28,064 nt of DNA from a virus. The stretch is from positions 1-28,064 of the IMG/VR virus record IMGVR_UViG_3300033144_001553, one strand, 5' to 3'. A program made the translations under genes and the position numbers. How positions within the stretch are numbered: position 1 is the first letter of the stretch; each line of letters starts with the position of its first letter. Below are positions 17,497 through 23,749 of this stretch, piece after piece. The notes under the pieces were generated by a model. That model was given only the letters and a program-made list of their open reading frames with translations, made no database searches and was not told the DNA's origin.

Positions 17497-17504
17497 CAAA
17501 TATA
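17497..17504 (-). promoter_or_regulatory. -7 box (TATATTTG) upstream of 17476 gene
   Basis: Minus strand TATATTTG, 20 bases before the ATG at 17476, placed immediately after the stop of the preceding gene. Same octamer as the two plus-strand boxes of the right arm. Confidence 0.55.
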
Positions 17505-17798
17505 CTAATATTTTCCTTGTCTATTTTTTGGTGAGGATTTTGTAGAACCACCCTTACCTGCCCATAGTTTTTTACAACTCCAATACCTAGCGGTTAGTTT
17601 AGATTTTGCAGTTCCGCACTTATGTCTAGCCTTAAAAGACTTTCTTGCAGCAGAAGAATAATTATGACCATAACCCTTTGCACCGAAATGAATTAGCTTT
17701 TCTTTTCCGTTTTCACAAGCCTTAACCATTTTCTTTTTACCGGGTCGTGTGCTTGGTCTTACCGAGTTACACTTCATATTTTTTTTACTCACTGCCAT
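17505..17798 (-). CDS. Small basic Cys-containing protein
   Basis: 97 residues, about one third Lys/Arg. The core is FGAKGYGHNYSSAARKSFKA followed by RHKCGTAKSKLTARYWSCKK: Cys residues spaced about 15 apart within a basic stretch ending in W-S-C. This 'ARKSFKARHKC...KLTARYWSC' pattern is widespread in marine phages and large DNA viruses in my experience; it is of unknown function, probably nucleic-acid-binding or virion-associated. Overlaps the upstream stop by one base. Confidence 0.75.
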   Translation of the reverse strand: MAVSKKNMKCNSVRPSTRPGKKKMVKACENGKEKLIHFGAKGYGHNYSSAARKSFKARHKCGTAKSKLTARYWSCKKLWAGKGGSTKSSPKNRQGKY

Positions 17799-18205
17799 TA
17801 TTTCTTTTTACTTGCGGTTACTTTACTTTCTCCTTTTGTAACTATAACATCTGTATCGGTTACATCAACCTGCATTGGGTCATCTTCTTTGTCAGATAAC
17901 TCTTTAATTAAACTTTTAATTATTTCTAACTCAGGTTTTTCTTCTTTTTCTTTTGCTCCAACTATATGTTGTAGAATACCTATAAGAGCCATAGCTGCAG
18001 TTGATACAAGACCTATAACTGCAGTAAGTGCACCACCTTCTAAAAACTGAGAACTTATAACACCTATTACAACTAATATAGTTATATAGTTAATAGCATT
18101 CTTACCTAAGTGTTTAGAAGCTATTTCTTTTGCAGTTGACTCTGCGTGTATTTTATCAATCTCAATTTTTGCTAGTATTTCCTCTTTTAATTTTTCTTTG
18201 TTCAT
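17798..18205 (-). CDS. Two-span membrane protein, possible second holin
   Basis: 135 residues: amphipathic helix (1-33), membrane span 38-53 (NYITILVVIGVISSQF), short loop FLEGGA, span 57-79 (GALTAVIGLVSTAAMALIGILQ), then a charged acidic/basic tail ending KGESKVTASKKK. A helical hairpin with a charged tail is the layout of class II holins, but many phage membrane proteins share it. It overlaps the next gene by one base (TAATG). Confidence 0.65.
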   Translation of the reverse strand: MNKEKLKEEILAKIEIDKIHAESTAKEIASKHLGKNAINYITILVVIGVISSQFLEGGALTAVIGLVSTAAMALIGILQHIVGAKEKEEKPELEIIKSLIKELSDKEDDPMQVDVTDTDVIVTKGESKVTASKKK

Positions 18206-18305
18206 TCCTTATTTCCTTAAGTTCTTTATATGATGCTATCCAATCATTAGGCAGTCTGTTTCTGTTGTATTGTTCAACAAACCATTTATGAGTTCGGTTT
18301 AGCAT
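18162..18305 (-). CDS. Short ORF, 47 residues
   Basis: ATG at 18305 gives MLNRTHKWFVEQYNRNRLPN, then DWIASYKELKEIRNEQ and a basic tail. It fills the 80-base gap between the flanking genes and overlaps both ends of them in other frames (18-20 bases upstream, 44 downstream). The amphipathic, tryptophan-containing first 34 residues look protein-like; the remainder overlaps the membrane-protein gene. Confidence 0.45.
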   Translation of the reverse strand: MLNRTHKWFVEQYNRNRLPNDWIASYKELKEIRNEQRKIKRGNTSKN

Positions 18306-18579
18306 TCCTTTTTTTTCTAGTTCTCTTAGTTACATCTTTAAGAAGTCTTTCTTCCATACGAGCAACTTTTATTTTTAAATCAGTATTCTCTAAAATTAAT
18401 TCATCAATCTTAGATTCTAAATCTTCGATTTTATTTTTTAACTCATCAATCACCTTTAAGGATAATTGGTCAAGCTTATCACCCTCTCTTTCATTTTGGT
18501 CCATCTTCTTTTTTATAATTGACCAAATCTCTTTTACACCGAAAGCAGACAGAAGTGCTATGAGTAAACTATTTTCCAC
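18286..18579 (-). CDS. Membrane-anchored coiled-coil protein
   Basis: 97 residues: hydrophobic N-terminal segment 4-20 (SLLIALLSAFGVKEIWSI), a basic stretch, then a long coiled coil of about residues 27-80 (KVIDELKNKIEDLESKIDEL, ENTDLKIKVARMEERL) and a very basic C-terminus. The topology (N-terminal anchor plus coiled coil) resembles inner-membrane spanins or phage anchoring proteins, but no outer-membrane spanin partner was recognised. It starts at the stop of the preceding gene with one base shared. Confidence 0.65.
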   Translation of the reverse strand: MENSLLIALLSAFGVKEIWSIIKKKMDQNEREGDKLDQLSLKVIDELKNKIEDLESKIDELILENTDLKIKVARMEERLLKDVTKRTRKKRNAKPNS

Positions 18580-18944
18580 TACTTTCTTCTTCTTCGTCTA
18601 AGAGCAGAAACTTTTTTTCCACCTGCACCTTGCTTACCTATCCTAGCTTTTTCAGCTTGTTTCTTTTTTAAAGTACCTCTTGACATTTCCGATTTTGTTA
18701 CCGGTGTCTTTGAAGACACTCTTTTAGATGGTCTGCAGTATTCGCTTCTACCTCCCGTGCCACAAGGTTTACCTGTTCTAGTATCTACCCACTTTTCCTT
18801 TCCCCATCTTTTGAGGTTAGAACCGGCTTTAGATTTTTTTACTTTGCCTTTCTTCTTTCTACACTTTGCAGTAGCCTGTGCTGCTCTAGCCGACCACTTG
18901 CCGTAGCTTTTCATTACTTTTCTATAACACGCATCTTTTGGCAT
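18579..18944 (-). CDS. Basic DUF5872-like protein
   Basis: 121 residues, strongly basic, with KKSKAGSNLKRWGKEKWVDT (residues about 37-56) and GKPCGTGGRSEYCRPSKRVSS; the KWGKEKW-like core with TRTGKPCG is reminiscent of DUF5872 proteins of phages and giant viruses (recalled, not searched). The C-terminus is Lys/Arg-only (ALRRRRRK). Four Cys may bind zinc. The V-S-S-K-T residues are encoded by a perfect copy of the 16-nt repeat. Likely a nucleic-acid-binding virion protein, as an inference. Confidence 0.7.
   Translation of the reverse strand: MPKDACYRKVMKSYGKWSARAAQATAKCRKKKGKVKKSKAGSNLKRWGKEKWVDTRTGKPCGTGGRSEYCRPSKRVSSKTPVTKSEMSRGTLKKKQAEKARIGKQGAGGKKVSALRRRRRK
18704..18719 (-). repeat. 16-nt hairpin repeat, copy 2 (within basic protein gene)
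   Basis: Perfect GTGTCTTCAAAGACAC on the minus strand, sense for the 18579-18944 gene, read in the V-S-S-K-T frame. Flanking bases are A and C, so the inverted repeat does not extend beyond the core. Confidence 0.9.
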
Positions 18945-19066
18945 TACCTTCCTTGTCCTCTATATTTTTTCTTATACTTAACTTGACCTTTACTAGCATT
19001 CTTATTATGAGAATGAGATTTTCTTTTAGTCTTAGTATATGTAGATACGTTAGCTTTCCTAGCCAT
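18944..19066 (-). CDS. Very small basic protein, 40 residues
   Basis: MARKANVSTYTKTKRKSHSH and 20 more residues, mostly Lys, Asn, Ser, Gly (ending KKKYRGQGR). Both ends overlap neighbours by one base (TAATG), which strongly supports translation of this frame. No family is recognised. Its high basicity fits the adjacent cluster. Confidence 0.7.
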   Translation of the reverse strand: MARKANVSTYTKTKRKSHSHNKNASKGQVKYKKKYRGQGR

Positions 19067-19194
19067 TACTTTTTATTTCCACATTTAACATATACACTAT
19101 TTGCAATTTGCTTATTAGATGGTAATCCAAATTTTTCAGGCTTACCTTTCATAACTTTGTTTGCTGCCGTAAAGTATGGTTTTAAGTTTTTCAT
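19066..19194 (-). CDS. Very small protein, 42 residues
   Basis: MKNLKPYFTAANKVMKGKPE, then KFGLPSNKQIANSVYVKCGNKK. Its ATG shares one base with the stop of the 19194-19499 gene and its stop shares one base with the next start (TAATG at both ends), giving a tightly coupled string of short genes. One Cys; no function recognised. Confidence 0.7.
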   Translation of the reverse strand: MKNLKPYFTAANKVMKGKPEKFGLPSNKQIANSVYVKCGNKK

Positions 19195-19499
19195 TATGCT
19201 CTATAGCTTCTACCTTTTTTCTTTCTTGCAATACGAGTTCTTGATTTACCGAGACCGGTTCCACCAAAAGCTAACTTGCTACCGCTTGAAGTTCTTCTTT
19301 CTCCATTTGGTTTCTTTTCCCATTTAACTACATCTTTCTTTTTAAATGTACTTAAATCAGTAGTAGCCTTTTTTAATTTCTCTGCTCTTTCCTTTGCTTT
19401 TTCAGCATTGGTCTTTTTATCTTCTTCAGTAGCTTTATCAATTTTTGCTTTAGCTTGGCAGTCTTTTAATTTCTGTCCTGTTAATCCTTCGCAACTCAT
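19194..19499 (-). CDS. Lys-rich helical protein, first of the left operon
   Basis: 101 residues. Starts MSCEGLTGQKLKDCQAKAKI, with C3 and C14; residues about 15-55 are a continuous Lys/Glu/Ala helix, followed by VKWEKKPNGERRTSSGSK and a basic tail GLGKSRTRIARKKKGRSYRA. Transcribed from one half of the divergent palindromic promoter at 19517-19535. No family is recognised. Confidence 0.65.
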   Translation of the reverse strand: MSCEGLTGQKLKDCQAKAKIDKATEEDKKTNAEKAKERAEKLKKATTDLSTFKKKDVVKWEKKPNGERRTSSGSKLAFGGTGLGKSRTRIARKKKGRSYRA

Positions 19500-19516
19500 A
19501 TTGGAATATTTATTAT

Positions 19517-19524
19517 TATCTTTG
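19517..19524 (+). promoter_or_regulatory. Plus-strand -7 box of divergent promoter pair
   Basis: TATCTTTG, 25 bases before the ATG at 19550. It forms the left arm of a perfect inverted repeat with the minus-strand box at 19528-19535 (TATCTTTG-CTA-CAAAGATA). Confidence 0.65.
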
Positions 19525-19527
19525 CTA

Positions 19528-19535
19528 CAAAGATA
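19528..19535 (-). promoter_or_regulatory. Minus-strand -7 box of divergent promoter pair
   Basis: Minus strand TATCTTTG, 28 bases before the ATG at 19499. Only three bases separate it from the plus-strand box, so two RNA polymerases could not open both at once. Confidence 0.65.
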
Positions 19536-19549
19536 TTAAATTTAATTGA

Positions 19550-19981
19550 ATGCCTGATTACTTGAAATATTGGAAGGTTGTTCGATATTACATCAAATCA
19601 AAATACGATTTAACAACTGCAGATTTAGATATGTTGATGTTTCTCAAGTCTGAGAAATACTTTAGTAAAGACGACTTCGATGAGTTTAATGAACTGCTTA
19701 GTTGGGATAAGAATCGTTTTGAAAGTTTAAGAGAGAGAGGTTGGATAGAAGTGTTTAGAAAAAGAAAAGGTAAGAAGAAAGCTATATACCAACTATCTTA
19801 TAAAGCATCTAGAGTTATATCATCTATATATAAAAAATTAGAAGGAGAAGAAATATCTGAATCAAAATCAAACAATCCTCTCTTCCTAAAAAATATAGGA
19901 TATATGGACACTGTATTTAGGAACTATATTAAAAAGCTTAACAAAGCTATAAGACAACAACGACATCTCTCTCAGAAATAA
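19550..19981 (+). CDS. Winged-helix (MarR-like) transcriptional regulator
   Basis: 143 residues, the only plus-strand gene within the left block. Helical N-terminus (MPDYLKYWKVVRYYIKSKYD, DLDMLMFLKSEKYFSKDDFD), then a helix-turn-helix-like part (FNELLSWDKNRFESLRERGW) and a winged segment with basic wing (IEVFRKRKGKKKAIYQLSYK); the C-terminal helices may dimerise. This matches MarR-type proteins and is a conserved phage type in my recollection. Divergent from the small-protein operon across a palindromic promoter, it is well placed to repress or switch that operon. Its 3' end overlaps the groES-like gene tail to tail by 35 bases, so its mRNA is antisense to the groES end. Confidence 0.75.
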   Translation: MPDYLKYWKVVRYYIKSKYDLTTADLDMLMFLKSEKYFSKDDFDEFNELLSWDKNRFESLRERGWIEVFRKRKGKKKAIYQLSYKASRVISSIYKKLEGEEISESKSNNPLFLKNIGYMDTVFRNYIKKLNKAIRQQRHLSQK

Positions 19982-20204
19982 CTGTATAAGTTTCTTCTTC
20001 AATTATTAAAGTATAACCGGCTCTTGAATCGTAAAATATAATTTTACCTGAATCAATAACACTTACATCTGTTCCGGGTGCTATTACTTCCCCCTTCTTA
20101 TATCTAATGTTACTCGTGTCTTCCGCAGAAAGTAATAGACCTGATTCAGTCTTTACTTCTTCTTTAATCTCTTTTATTAAGATGTACTTACCTATTGGCT
20201 TCAT
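19947..20204 (-). CDS. groS: GroES-like co-chaperonin
   Basis: 85 residues against about 97 in bacterial GroES. It caps the chaperonin ring. Recognised by the N-terminal strand PIGKYILIKEIKEE, the hydrophobic mobile loop TESGLLLSAED (19-29) that binds GroEL, KGEVIAPG (37-44), a shortened roof region, and the ending IIEEETYTVISERDVVVVL. It lies downstream of groEL and a small gene, overlapping the latter by 17 bases, the reverse of the usual host order. Phage co-chaperonins (T4 gp31, RB49 CocO) adapt GroEL for capsid folding. Confidence 0.85.
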   Translation of the reverse strand: MKPIGKYILIKEIKEEVKTESGLLLSAEDTSNIRYKKGEVIAPGTDVSVIDSGKIIFYDSRAGYTLIIEEETYTVISERDVVVVL

Positions 20205-20349
20205 TATATGATTTCTGTTTTTTAGTTAGGTACTTATCTTCTTTTAAGTCCTTTATATAGAATCCTTTCTTTTTTAACAATCTAATTGCTTTCTCAATTC
20301 TTTCTTGTTCTTGTCTATAGTGTTCAAATATTTGATTATAAATTGGCAT
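20188..20349 (-). CDS. Small helical protein between groEL and groES
   Basis: 53 residues from ATG at 20349: MPIYNQIFEHYRQEQERIEK, then AIRLLKKKGFYIKDLKEDKY and a basic end. An amphipathic helix followed by a short beta-type element. Its start is 17 bases after the groEL stop and its end overlaps groES by 17 bases, so it belongs to the chaperonin operon. Function unknown. Confidence 0.65.
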   Translation of the reverse strand: MPIYNQIFEHYRQEQERIEKAIRLLKKKGFYIKDLKEDKYLTKKQKSYNEANR

Positions 20350-20365
20350 TGTATTAGGTTTTAAA

Positions 20366-21961
20366 TTAATTTTTATCCTCGTAAGTCCTAGCCATTGTTA
20401 TAATAGCATTGGTAGAAAGAATAGTTACTGCTACAGACACTGCGTTCTGCAATGCCGACTTAGTTACTTTTAACGGGTCAATAACACCCAACTTATACAT
20501 ATCTCCCCACTTGCCTTCTTTTACATCGAACCCATTATTATATCCGATTTTGTTGCTTTCAACAGAAGCCTCATATTGACCTTCATATTTTATTCCTGCG
20601 TTCTCCCATATTTGTTTTAAAGGAGCACGAAGTGCTCTCGCTAAAATTTGTTTAGCTACAGTATCATCACCTATATTATAAGACTCTTGCATTAAAGCTG
20701 AACCACCACCCGGAAGTATACCTTCTTCTAAAGCTGAACGTACTGCACATACTGCATCATCAATCCTATCATAAAGTTCTTTTTGTTCTAGGTCAGTTTG
20801 ACCTCCAACATAAATAACACCTACACCACCTGTGAGTGTTGCAATCCTTGATAGTATAAACTCTGCATTGTTTTTATCTGATTCTCTTTTGTGTGCTTCT
20901 TTTAATTCTTTAATTCTTTTATAGATTTCGCCATCTCCAATAACATCATCTTTAATGATGACGGTTGAGTCACGACCAACTATCACCTTAGCACAGTGAC
21001 CCAAATCTTCTAACGTCATCAAGCTTAAATCATCACCGGTCTTTTCACTATAGTAAGTGGCACCAACACTTAAAGCAATGTCTTGCATTAGTTCGTGTTG
21101 TTTGTATCCAAATGATGGGGGTCCAATAGTACAAAGCTTTAATCCGTTCTTCATTACATTCGCAGCTAGAGTGTTTGTTACATTAGCTGAGGTTGGTGCA
21201 ATAATTAATAATCTTTTGTTTTCTGAGATTACAGGTTTTAAAACATTCTCTATGTGTAGTAGGTTTTCAATAGGTGCATCACTAACTAGGATATAACAAT
21301 CTTCTAGTATACACTCATCTTTCTTTTGGTTGTTTACAAACAAAGGTGATTCATAACCTCTTTCAACCTTTAGTCCGTTTGTAGATTCATAATATGTTTC
21401 TGATGTTTGAGACCTATCAATAGTAACCAATCCGTTTATACCTACCTTTTTATATACATCTGATATAATAGCACCCAACTCTTTATCGTTGTTTGCTGAT
21501 ATAGTAGCAACGTCTTTTAATTTTTTTTGTGTAACTTTTGTCGATTTCTTTTTTAAGTTATCGCATACAGTTTCTGTTAGAGAAACTAATTCTCTTAATA
21601 CTGATGTTTTATTTTCAGTTATTAGTTCTGCTCCTGCTTTGACTAAAGCTTCTGTAAGAACAATTGCAGTTGTGGTTCCATCACCTGCTGAGGTTGCAGT
21701 TCTTTCTGCTGCCTCCTTCATCATCTTCACCGCAAGGTGTTCGGTTGGGTCTAATAGTGCAACGGACTTAGCTACAGTTACTCCGTCTTTAGTTACTGTT
21801 ATTCCGTGTGTGTGTTGTGGGGATTCAATTAAAACTGTTTGACCGGCAGGTCCTAGCGTAGACTTTACTGCAGAAGATAATGTTTCAATTCCTTTGTATA
21901 GTTTTTTTCTACCCTCTTCATTGAACAATAAGTTCTTTGGAGTATATCCTATATTAGACAT
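20366..21961 (-). CDS. groL: Phage GroEL-like chaperonin
   Basis: 531 residues, near the 548 of E. coli GroEL. ATP-dependent folding chamber. ATPase motifs are intact: LGPAG (36-40), TKDGVTVAK (57-65), GDGTTTA (93-99), and the late DDAVCAVRSALEEGILPGGGSAL with the Asp matching catalytic D398. The apical domain is divergent. The C-terminus stops at ARTYEDKN and lacks the Gly-Gly-Met tail that lies within the bacterial cavity. Expressed from a TAnnTTTG promoter 24 bases upstream, with a small gene and groES. Chaperonins encoded by phages are uncommon (Pseudomonas phiKZ-like EL is a studied case); here it presumably folds capsid or long fibre proteins. Confidence 0.93.
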   Translation of the reverse strand: MSNIGYTPKNLLFNEEGRKKLYKGIETLSSAVKSTLGPAGQTVLIESPQHTHGITVTKDGVTVAKSVALLDPTEHLAVKMMKEAAERTATSAGDGTTTAIVLTEALVKAGAELITENKTSVLRELVSLTETVCDNLKKKSTKVTQKKLKDVATISANNDKELGAIISDVYKKVGINGLVTIDRSQTSETYYESTNGLKVERGYESPLFVNNQKKDECILEDCYILVSDAPIENLLHIENVLKPVISENKRLLIIAPTSANVTNTLAANVMKNGLKLCTIGPPSFGYKQHELMQDIALSVGATYYSEKTGDDLSLMTLEDLGHCAKVIVGRDSTVIIKDDVIGDGEIYKRIKELKEAHKRESDKNNAEFILSRIATLTGGVGVIYVGGQTDLEQKELYDRIDDAVCAVRSALEEGILPGGGSALMQESYNIGDDTVAKQILARALRAPLKQIWENAGIKYEGQYEASVESNKIGYNNGFDVKEGKWGDMYKLGVIDPLKVTKSALQNAVSVAVTILSTNAIITMARTYEDKN

Positions 21962-21984
21962 ATTATATTAAATTAAAGTTTGGT

Positions 21985-21992
21985 CAAAGATA
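21985..21992 (-). promoter_or_regulatory. -7 box (TATCTTTG) upstream of groEL operon
   Basis: Minus strand TATCTTTG, 24 bases before the groEL ATG at 21961. Same octamer as the boxes at 10690, 19528 and 22573. Confidence 0.65.
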
Positions 21993-22075
21993 GTAAATAT
22001 TTTTATCTTAGCCTTATTATTCTTTATGTTTAACTTTCGTCTAAATTACAATATTACAATAATTCTCTTTCTATA

Positions 22076-22092
22076 TAGTAGTAGTAGTAGTA
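22076..22092. repeat. (TAG)5 microsatellite
   Basis: Five TAG units plus TA in the noncoding 264 bases between groEL and the tRNA. The rest of that gap is AT-rich, with a tandem ATAAAACAACAT repeat (about 22188-22210) and a CAACAT-TGCT-ATGTTG hairpin at 22205-22220 just before the tRNA; no gene is evident. Confidence 0.7.
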
Positions 22093-22225
22093 TTGAGACT
22101 TTAATATACTCTATCTATGATAGAACTTTTTTTAACATTTCAACATAAAAAAAGATAAAGTATTAGTAATCAGTAAGTTAGAAAAAATAAAACAACATAT
22201 AAAACAACATTGCTATGTTGATAAT

Positions 22226-22299
22226 GCACCTATAGCTTAATTGGATAAAGCAACTGCCTTCTAAGCAGTAGAGTCTAGGTTCGAGTCCTAGTAGGTGTA
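22226..22299 (+). tRNA. tRNA-Arg (anticodon UCU)
   Basis: 74 bases folding as a cloverleaf: acceptor GCACCTA with TAGGTGT (G-U first pair), a D arm TAGCTTAATTGGATAAAGCA, anticodon stem ACTGC/GCAGT with loop CTTCTAA (anticodon TCT, reads AGA), and T arm CTAGG-TTCGAGT-CCTAG. The discriminator is A; CCA is not encoded and must be added. AGA is the dominant Arg codon in the genes of this window. Whether it has its own promoter is unclear; no TAnnTTTG is seen at close range. Confidence 0.92.
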
Positions 22300-22300
22300 C

Positions 22301-22330
22301 AAAAAAAAAGAGACGGTAATCAGCCGTCTC
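22301..22330 (-). terminator. Rho-independent terminator of the 22361-22555 gene
   Basis: On the minus strand: GAGACGG-CTGATTA-CCGTCTC (7-bp stem, 22310-22316 with 22324-22330) followed by nine T (22301-22309). It lies 30 bases after the stop of the gene. For plus-strand transcripts from the tRNA it has the stem but no T run. Confidence 0.8.
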
Positions 22331-22360
22331 CTTCCCATCAATCAATCAAATCAAAATCAA

Positions 22361-22555
22361 CTACATTCTGTAGAAGCCTTTTCTACCCTCAGCTAATTCA
22401 ATTCCGTCTGCCATCATATCAACCTTCTTGGCTCTTCTAAATGACTTTCTTAATTGTGCTGCTTGAGCAATTCCTGTGATTCCATCAGGTCTATCGTTTA
22501 TAAGTCTACCGTCTTTGACTCGTAGACCCCCCATACTTTGAAATTTCATTTTCAT
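22361..22555 (-). CDS. Small hypothetical protein
   Basis: 64 residues: MKMKFQSMGGLRVKDGRLIN, DRPDGITGIAQAAQLRKSFR, then a basic helix and DGIELAEGRKGFYRM. Monocistronic: its own -7 box at 22573-22580 and its own terminator at 22301-22330. Rich in Gly, Arg and Lys; no family is recognised. Start chosen for the 18-base distance to the -7 box; a second ATG lies two codons in. Confidence 0.7.
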   Translation of the reverse strand: MKMKFQSMGGLRVKDGRLINDRPDGITGIAQAAQLRKSFRRAKKVDMMADGIELAEGRKGFYRM

Positions 22556-22572
22556 ATCTAATGCGTTTTGTA

Positions 22573-22580
22573 CAAAGATA
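22573..22580 (-). promoter_or_regulatory. -7 box (TATCTTTG) of the 22555 gene
   Basis: Minus strand TATCTTTG, 18 bases before the ATG at 22555. A run TTTTTTG (22581-22587, minus sense) lies right upstream of it. Confidence 0.65.
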
Positions 22581-22743
22581 CAAAAAATTTTATCAGTTAT
22601 ATAGAACCATCGGGTAATATATAGTGCACGGCTGCGGCACCCCTTTCGGAAACCGATATTTTTTTGGCAAACCGATTTCGTTTTTCTCGGTGCAGTCCGA
22701 TTTTTTTAGCTTTTTGTTTGACTACCTGTCTACCTGTAGCTAC

Positions 22744-22775
22744 AACAGGGAACGAGTCACTGCTCGTTCTCTGTT
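22744..22775 (+). other. Strong 13-bp hairpin
   Basis: AACAGGGAACGAG (22744-22756) pairs with CTCGTTCTCTGTT (22763-22775) around a 6-base loop, with one G-T wobble. It is not followed by a clear T run, so it is not a standard terminator. A structured RNA or a protein-binding cruciform are the possibilities. Confidence 0.75.
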
Positions 22776-22828
22776 ATACGTTTACCTTCCCTTAATCCGT
22801 AGCCATTTAGCTACGTTCTAAGCTACGT

Positions 22829-22844
22829 TTGTCTTCAAAGACAC
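22829..22844 (+). repeat. 16-nt hairpin repeat, copy 3 (15/16)
   Basis: TTGTCTTCAAAGACAC, differing from the consensus only at the first base, in the noncoding control region, plus orientation. Followed by TTTTAT. Confidence 0.75.
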
Positions 22845-23009
22845 TTTTATAAACTAAAAAAGAAAACTTAATCTCTCAGAGAGTTAAGGTTATGTCTGTG
22901 CGAAGATTTTAGTACTTAAACAAAACTTAGTAATTGTACGAGAATTTGACCGCCAACAGAGAGAACAAAAACTTTCTTAAGAATTAGACAATAATTAAAC
23001 AAAATTTAG

Positions 23010-23017
23010 TATATTTG
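23010..23017 (+). promoter_or_regulatory. -7 box (TATATTTG) of the right-arm operon
   Basis: TATATTTG, giving a leader of about 80 bases before the ATG at 23102. An upstream TTAGAC (22984-22989) is also found ahead of the box at 26454. Confidence 0.65.
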
Positions 23018-23049
23018 TCATCAAAGGGGGAGTTAAAAACTAGAGAAAA

Positions 23050-23087
23050 CGACCCTAAGTCGCTGAGAGTCAGCGAGTTAAGTAACT
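23050..23087 (+). other. Leader with mutually exclusive hairpins
   Basis: In the 5' leader of the 23102 gene, CGAC-CCTAA-GTCG (23050-23062) competes for bases with TCGCTGA-GAG-TCAGCGA (23060-23076), which abuts AGTTA-AG-TAACT (23076-23087). Such alternatives can act as a switch or as binding sites. It matches no riboswitch or ribozyme that I know. Confidence 0.5.
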
Positions 23088-23101
23088 AAAAATCAAATAA
23101 A

Positions 23102-23746
23102 ATGAGTGAATTACTAAGTATCGAGTCAGCATTTCTGAATAGTTCGGAAATTAAGACTGCTCTTAATCTCACTGAAGTGAGACGAGTGCAAAGGAGCATA
23201 AACAATGCACACAAATCTAAATTCAATCACACTACGAAGTTATCGAAGTTGATTGGGAATGCAGTTCGTTGGTTTGAATCTGAAGAGGGACAAGAGAAAA
23301 TGCGTGAAGAGGGAATCGAATGGAGCAAAGCCGAATTCGGTCAGAAGACTTTCGGATATCAAAAATCTTTCTTCTACAAGCTAGTGAAAGTAGCTAACCT
23401 AGATGAAAGAATTCTAGATGCATTTAACCAAAAATGTGATGAGATTGGAACAGATGCAAATCGTTCAATTGCGGGTCTTCTTGAATTCTCAAGAAACATT
23501 GACCTTGATGCTATCGAAGTTAACGAAGATGCTACAGAAGAAGAAATTGCTCAAGCAGAGCAAGAAGTTATCGAGTCTACTGAAGTAGAGCAAGAGAGAA
23601 CAAATTACTTGTTCGTTATGACTTACAAAAATCCTCAAGGAAATAACCTATCGGTTAGAATTGATGATAGCGGTAATGTTAGCGGTAATAACCTAGAAGA
23701 AATTGCAAATGCAATTCAATTCTTACAACAATCAATTAATCAATAA
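23102..23746 (+). CDS. Hypothetical early protein, possible DNA-binding
   Basis: 214 residues, first gene of the right arm. Residues 18-55 are basic and helical (TALNLTEVRRVQRSINNAHK), 56-115 contain FESEEGQEKMREEGIEWSKA and EFGQKTFGYQKSFFYKLVKV with helix-turn-helix-like character, recalling a type of plasmid/phage regulator or replication accessory protein. An acidic linker (about 140-165, EVNEDATEEEIAQAEQEVIE) and a small beta C-terminal domain (YLFVMTYKNPQGNNLSVRI) follow. Likely acts on DNA, but this is inference. Promoter at 23010 and a structured leader precede it. Confidence 0.65.
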   Translation: MSELLSIESAFLNSSEIKTALNLTEVRRVQRSINNAHKSKFNHTTKLSKLIGNAVRWFESEEGQEKMREEGIEWSKAEFGQKTFGYQKSFFYKLVKVANLDERILDAFNQKCDEIGTDANRSIAGLLEFSRNIDLDAIEVNEDATEEEIAQAEQEVIESTEVEQERTNYLFVMTYKNPQGNNLSVRIDDSGNVSGNNLEEIANAIQFLQQSINQ

Positions 23747-23749
23747 TCA

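Larger units (their letters stand above)
22581..23009. other. Noncoding control region, possible origin
   Basis: About 430 bases with no credible gene where transcription switches from minus to plus. It holds three CCGAT-T-rich motifs (22653, 22672, 22697), GC-rich GTGCACGGCTGCGGCACCCC (22624-22643), a TGTAGCTACA palindrome (22735-22744), two hairpins (22744-22775 and 22798-22815), a short direct repeat (AGCTACGTT at 22810 and 22821) and a copy of the 16-nt repeat at 22829. Composition is unlike the flanking genes. Origin, attachment site or regulatory RNA are all possible; none is proven. Confidence 0.5.

Noticed and set aside
22624-22821. 65-codon plus-strand ORF starting with GTG
   Set aside because: It covers the palindromes and hairpins of the control region, has an unlikely Cys/Phe/Tyr-rich product and no promoter at a fitting distance.
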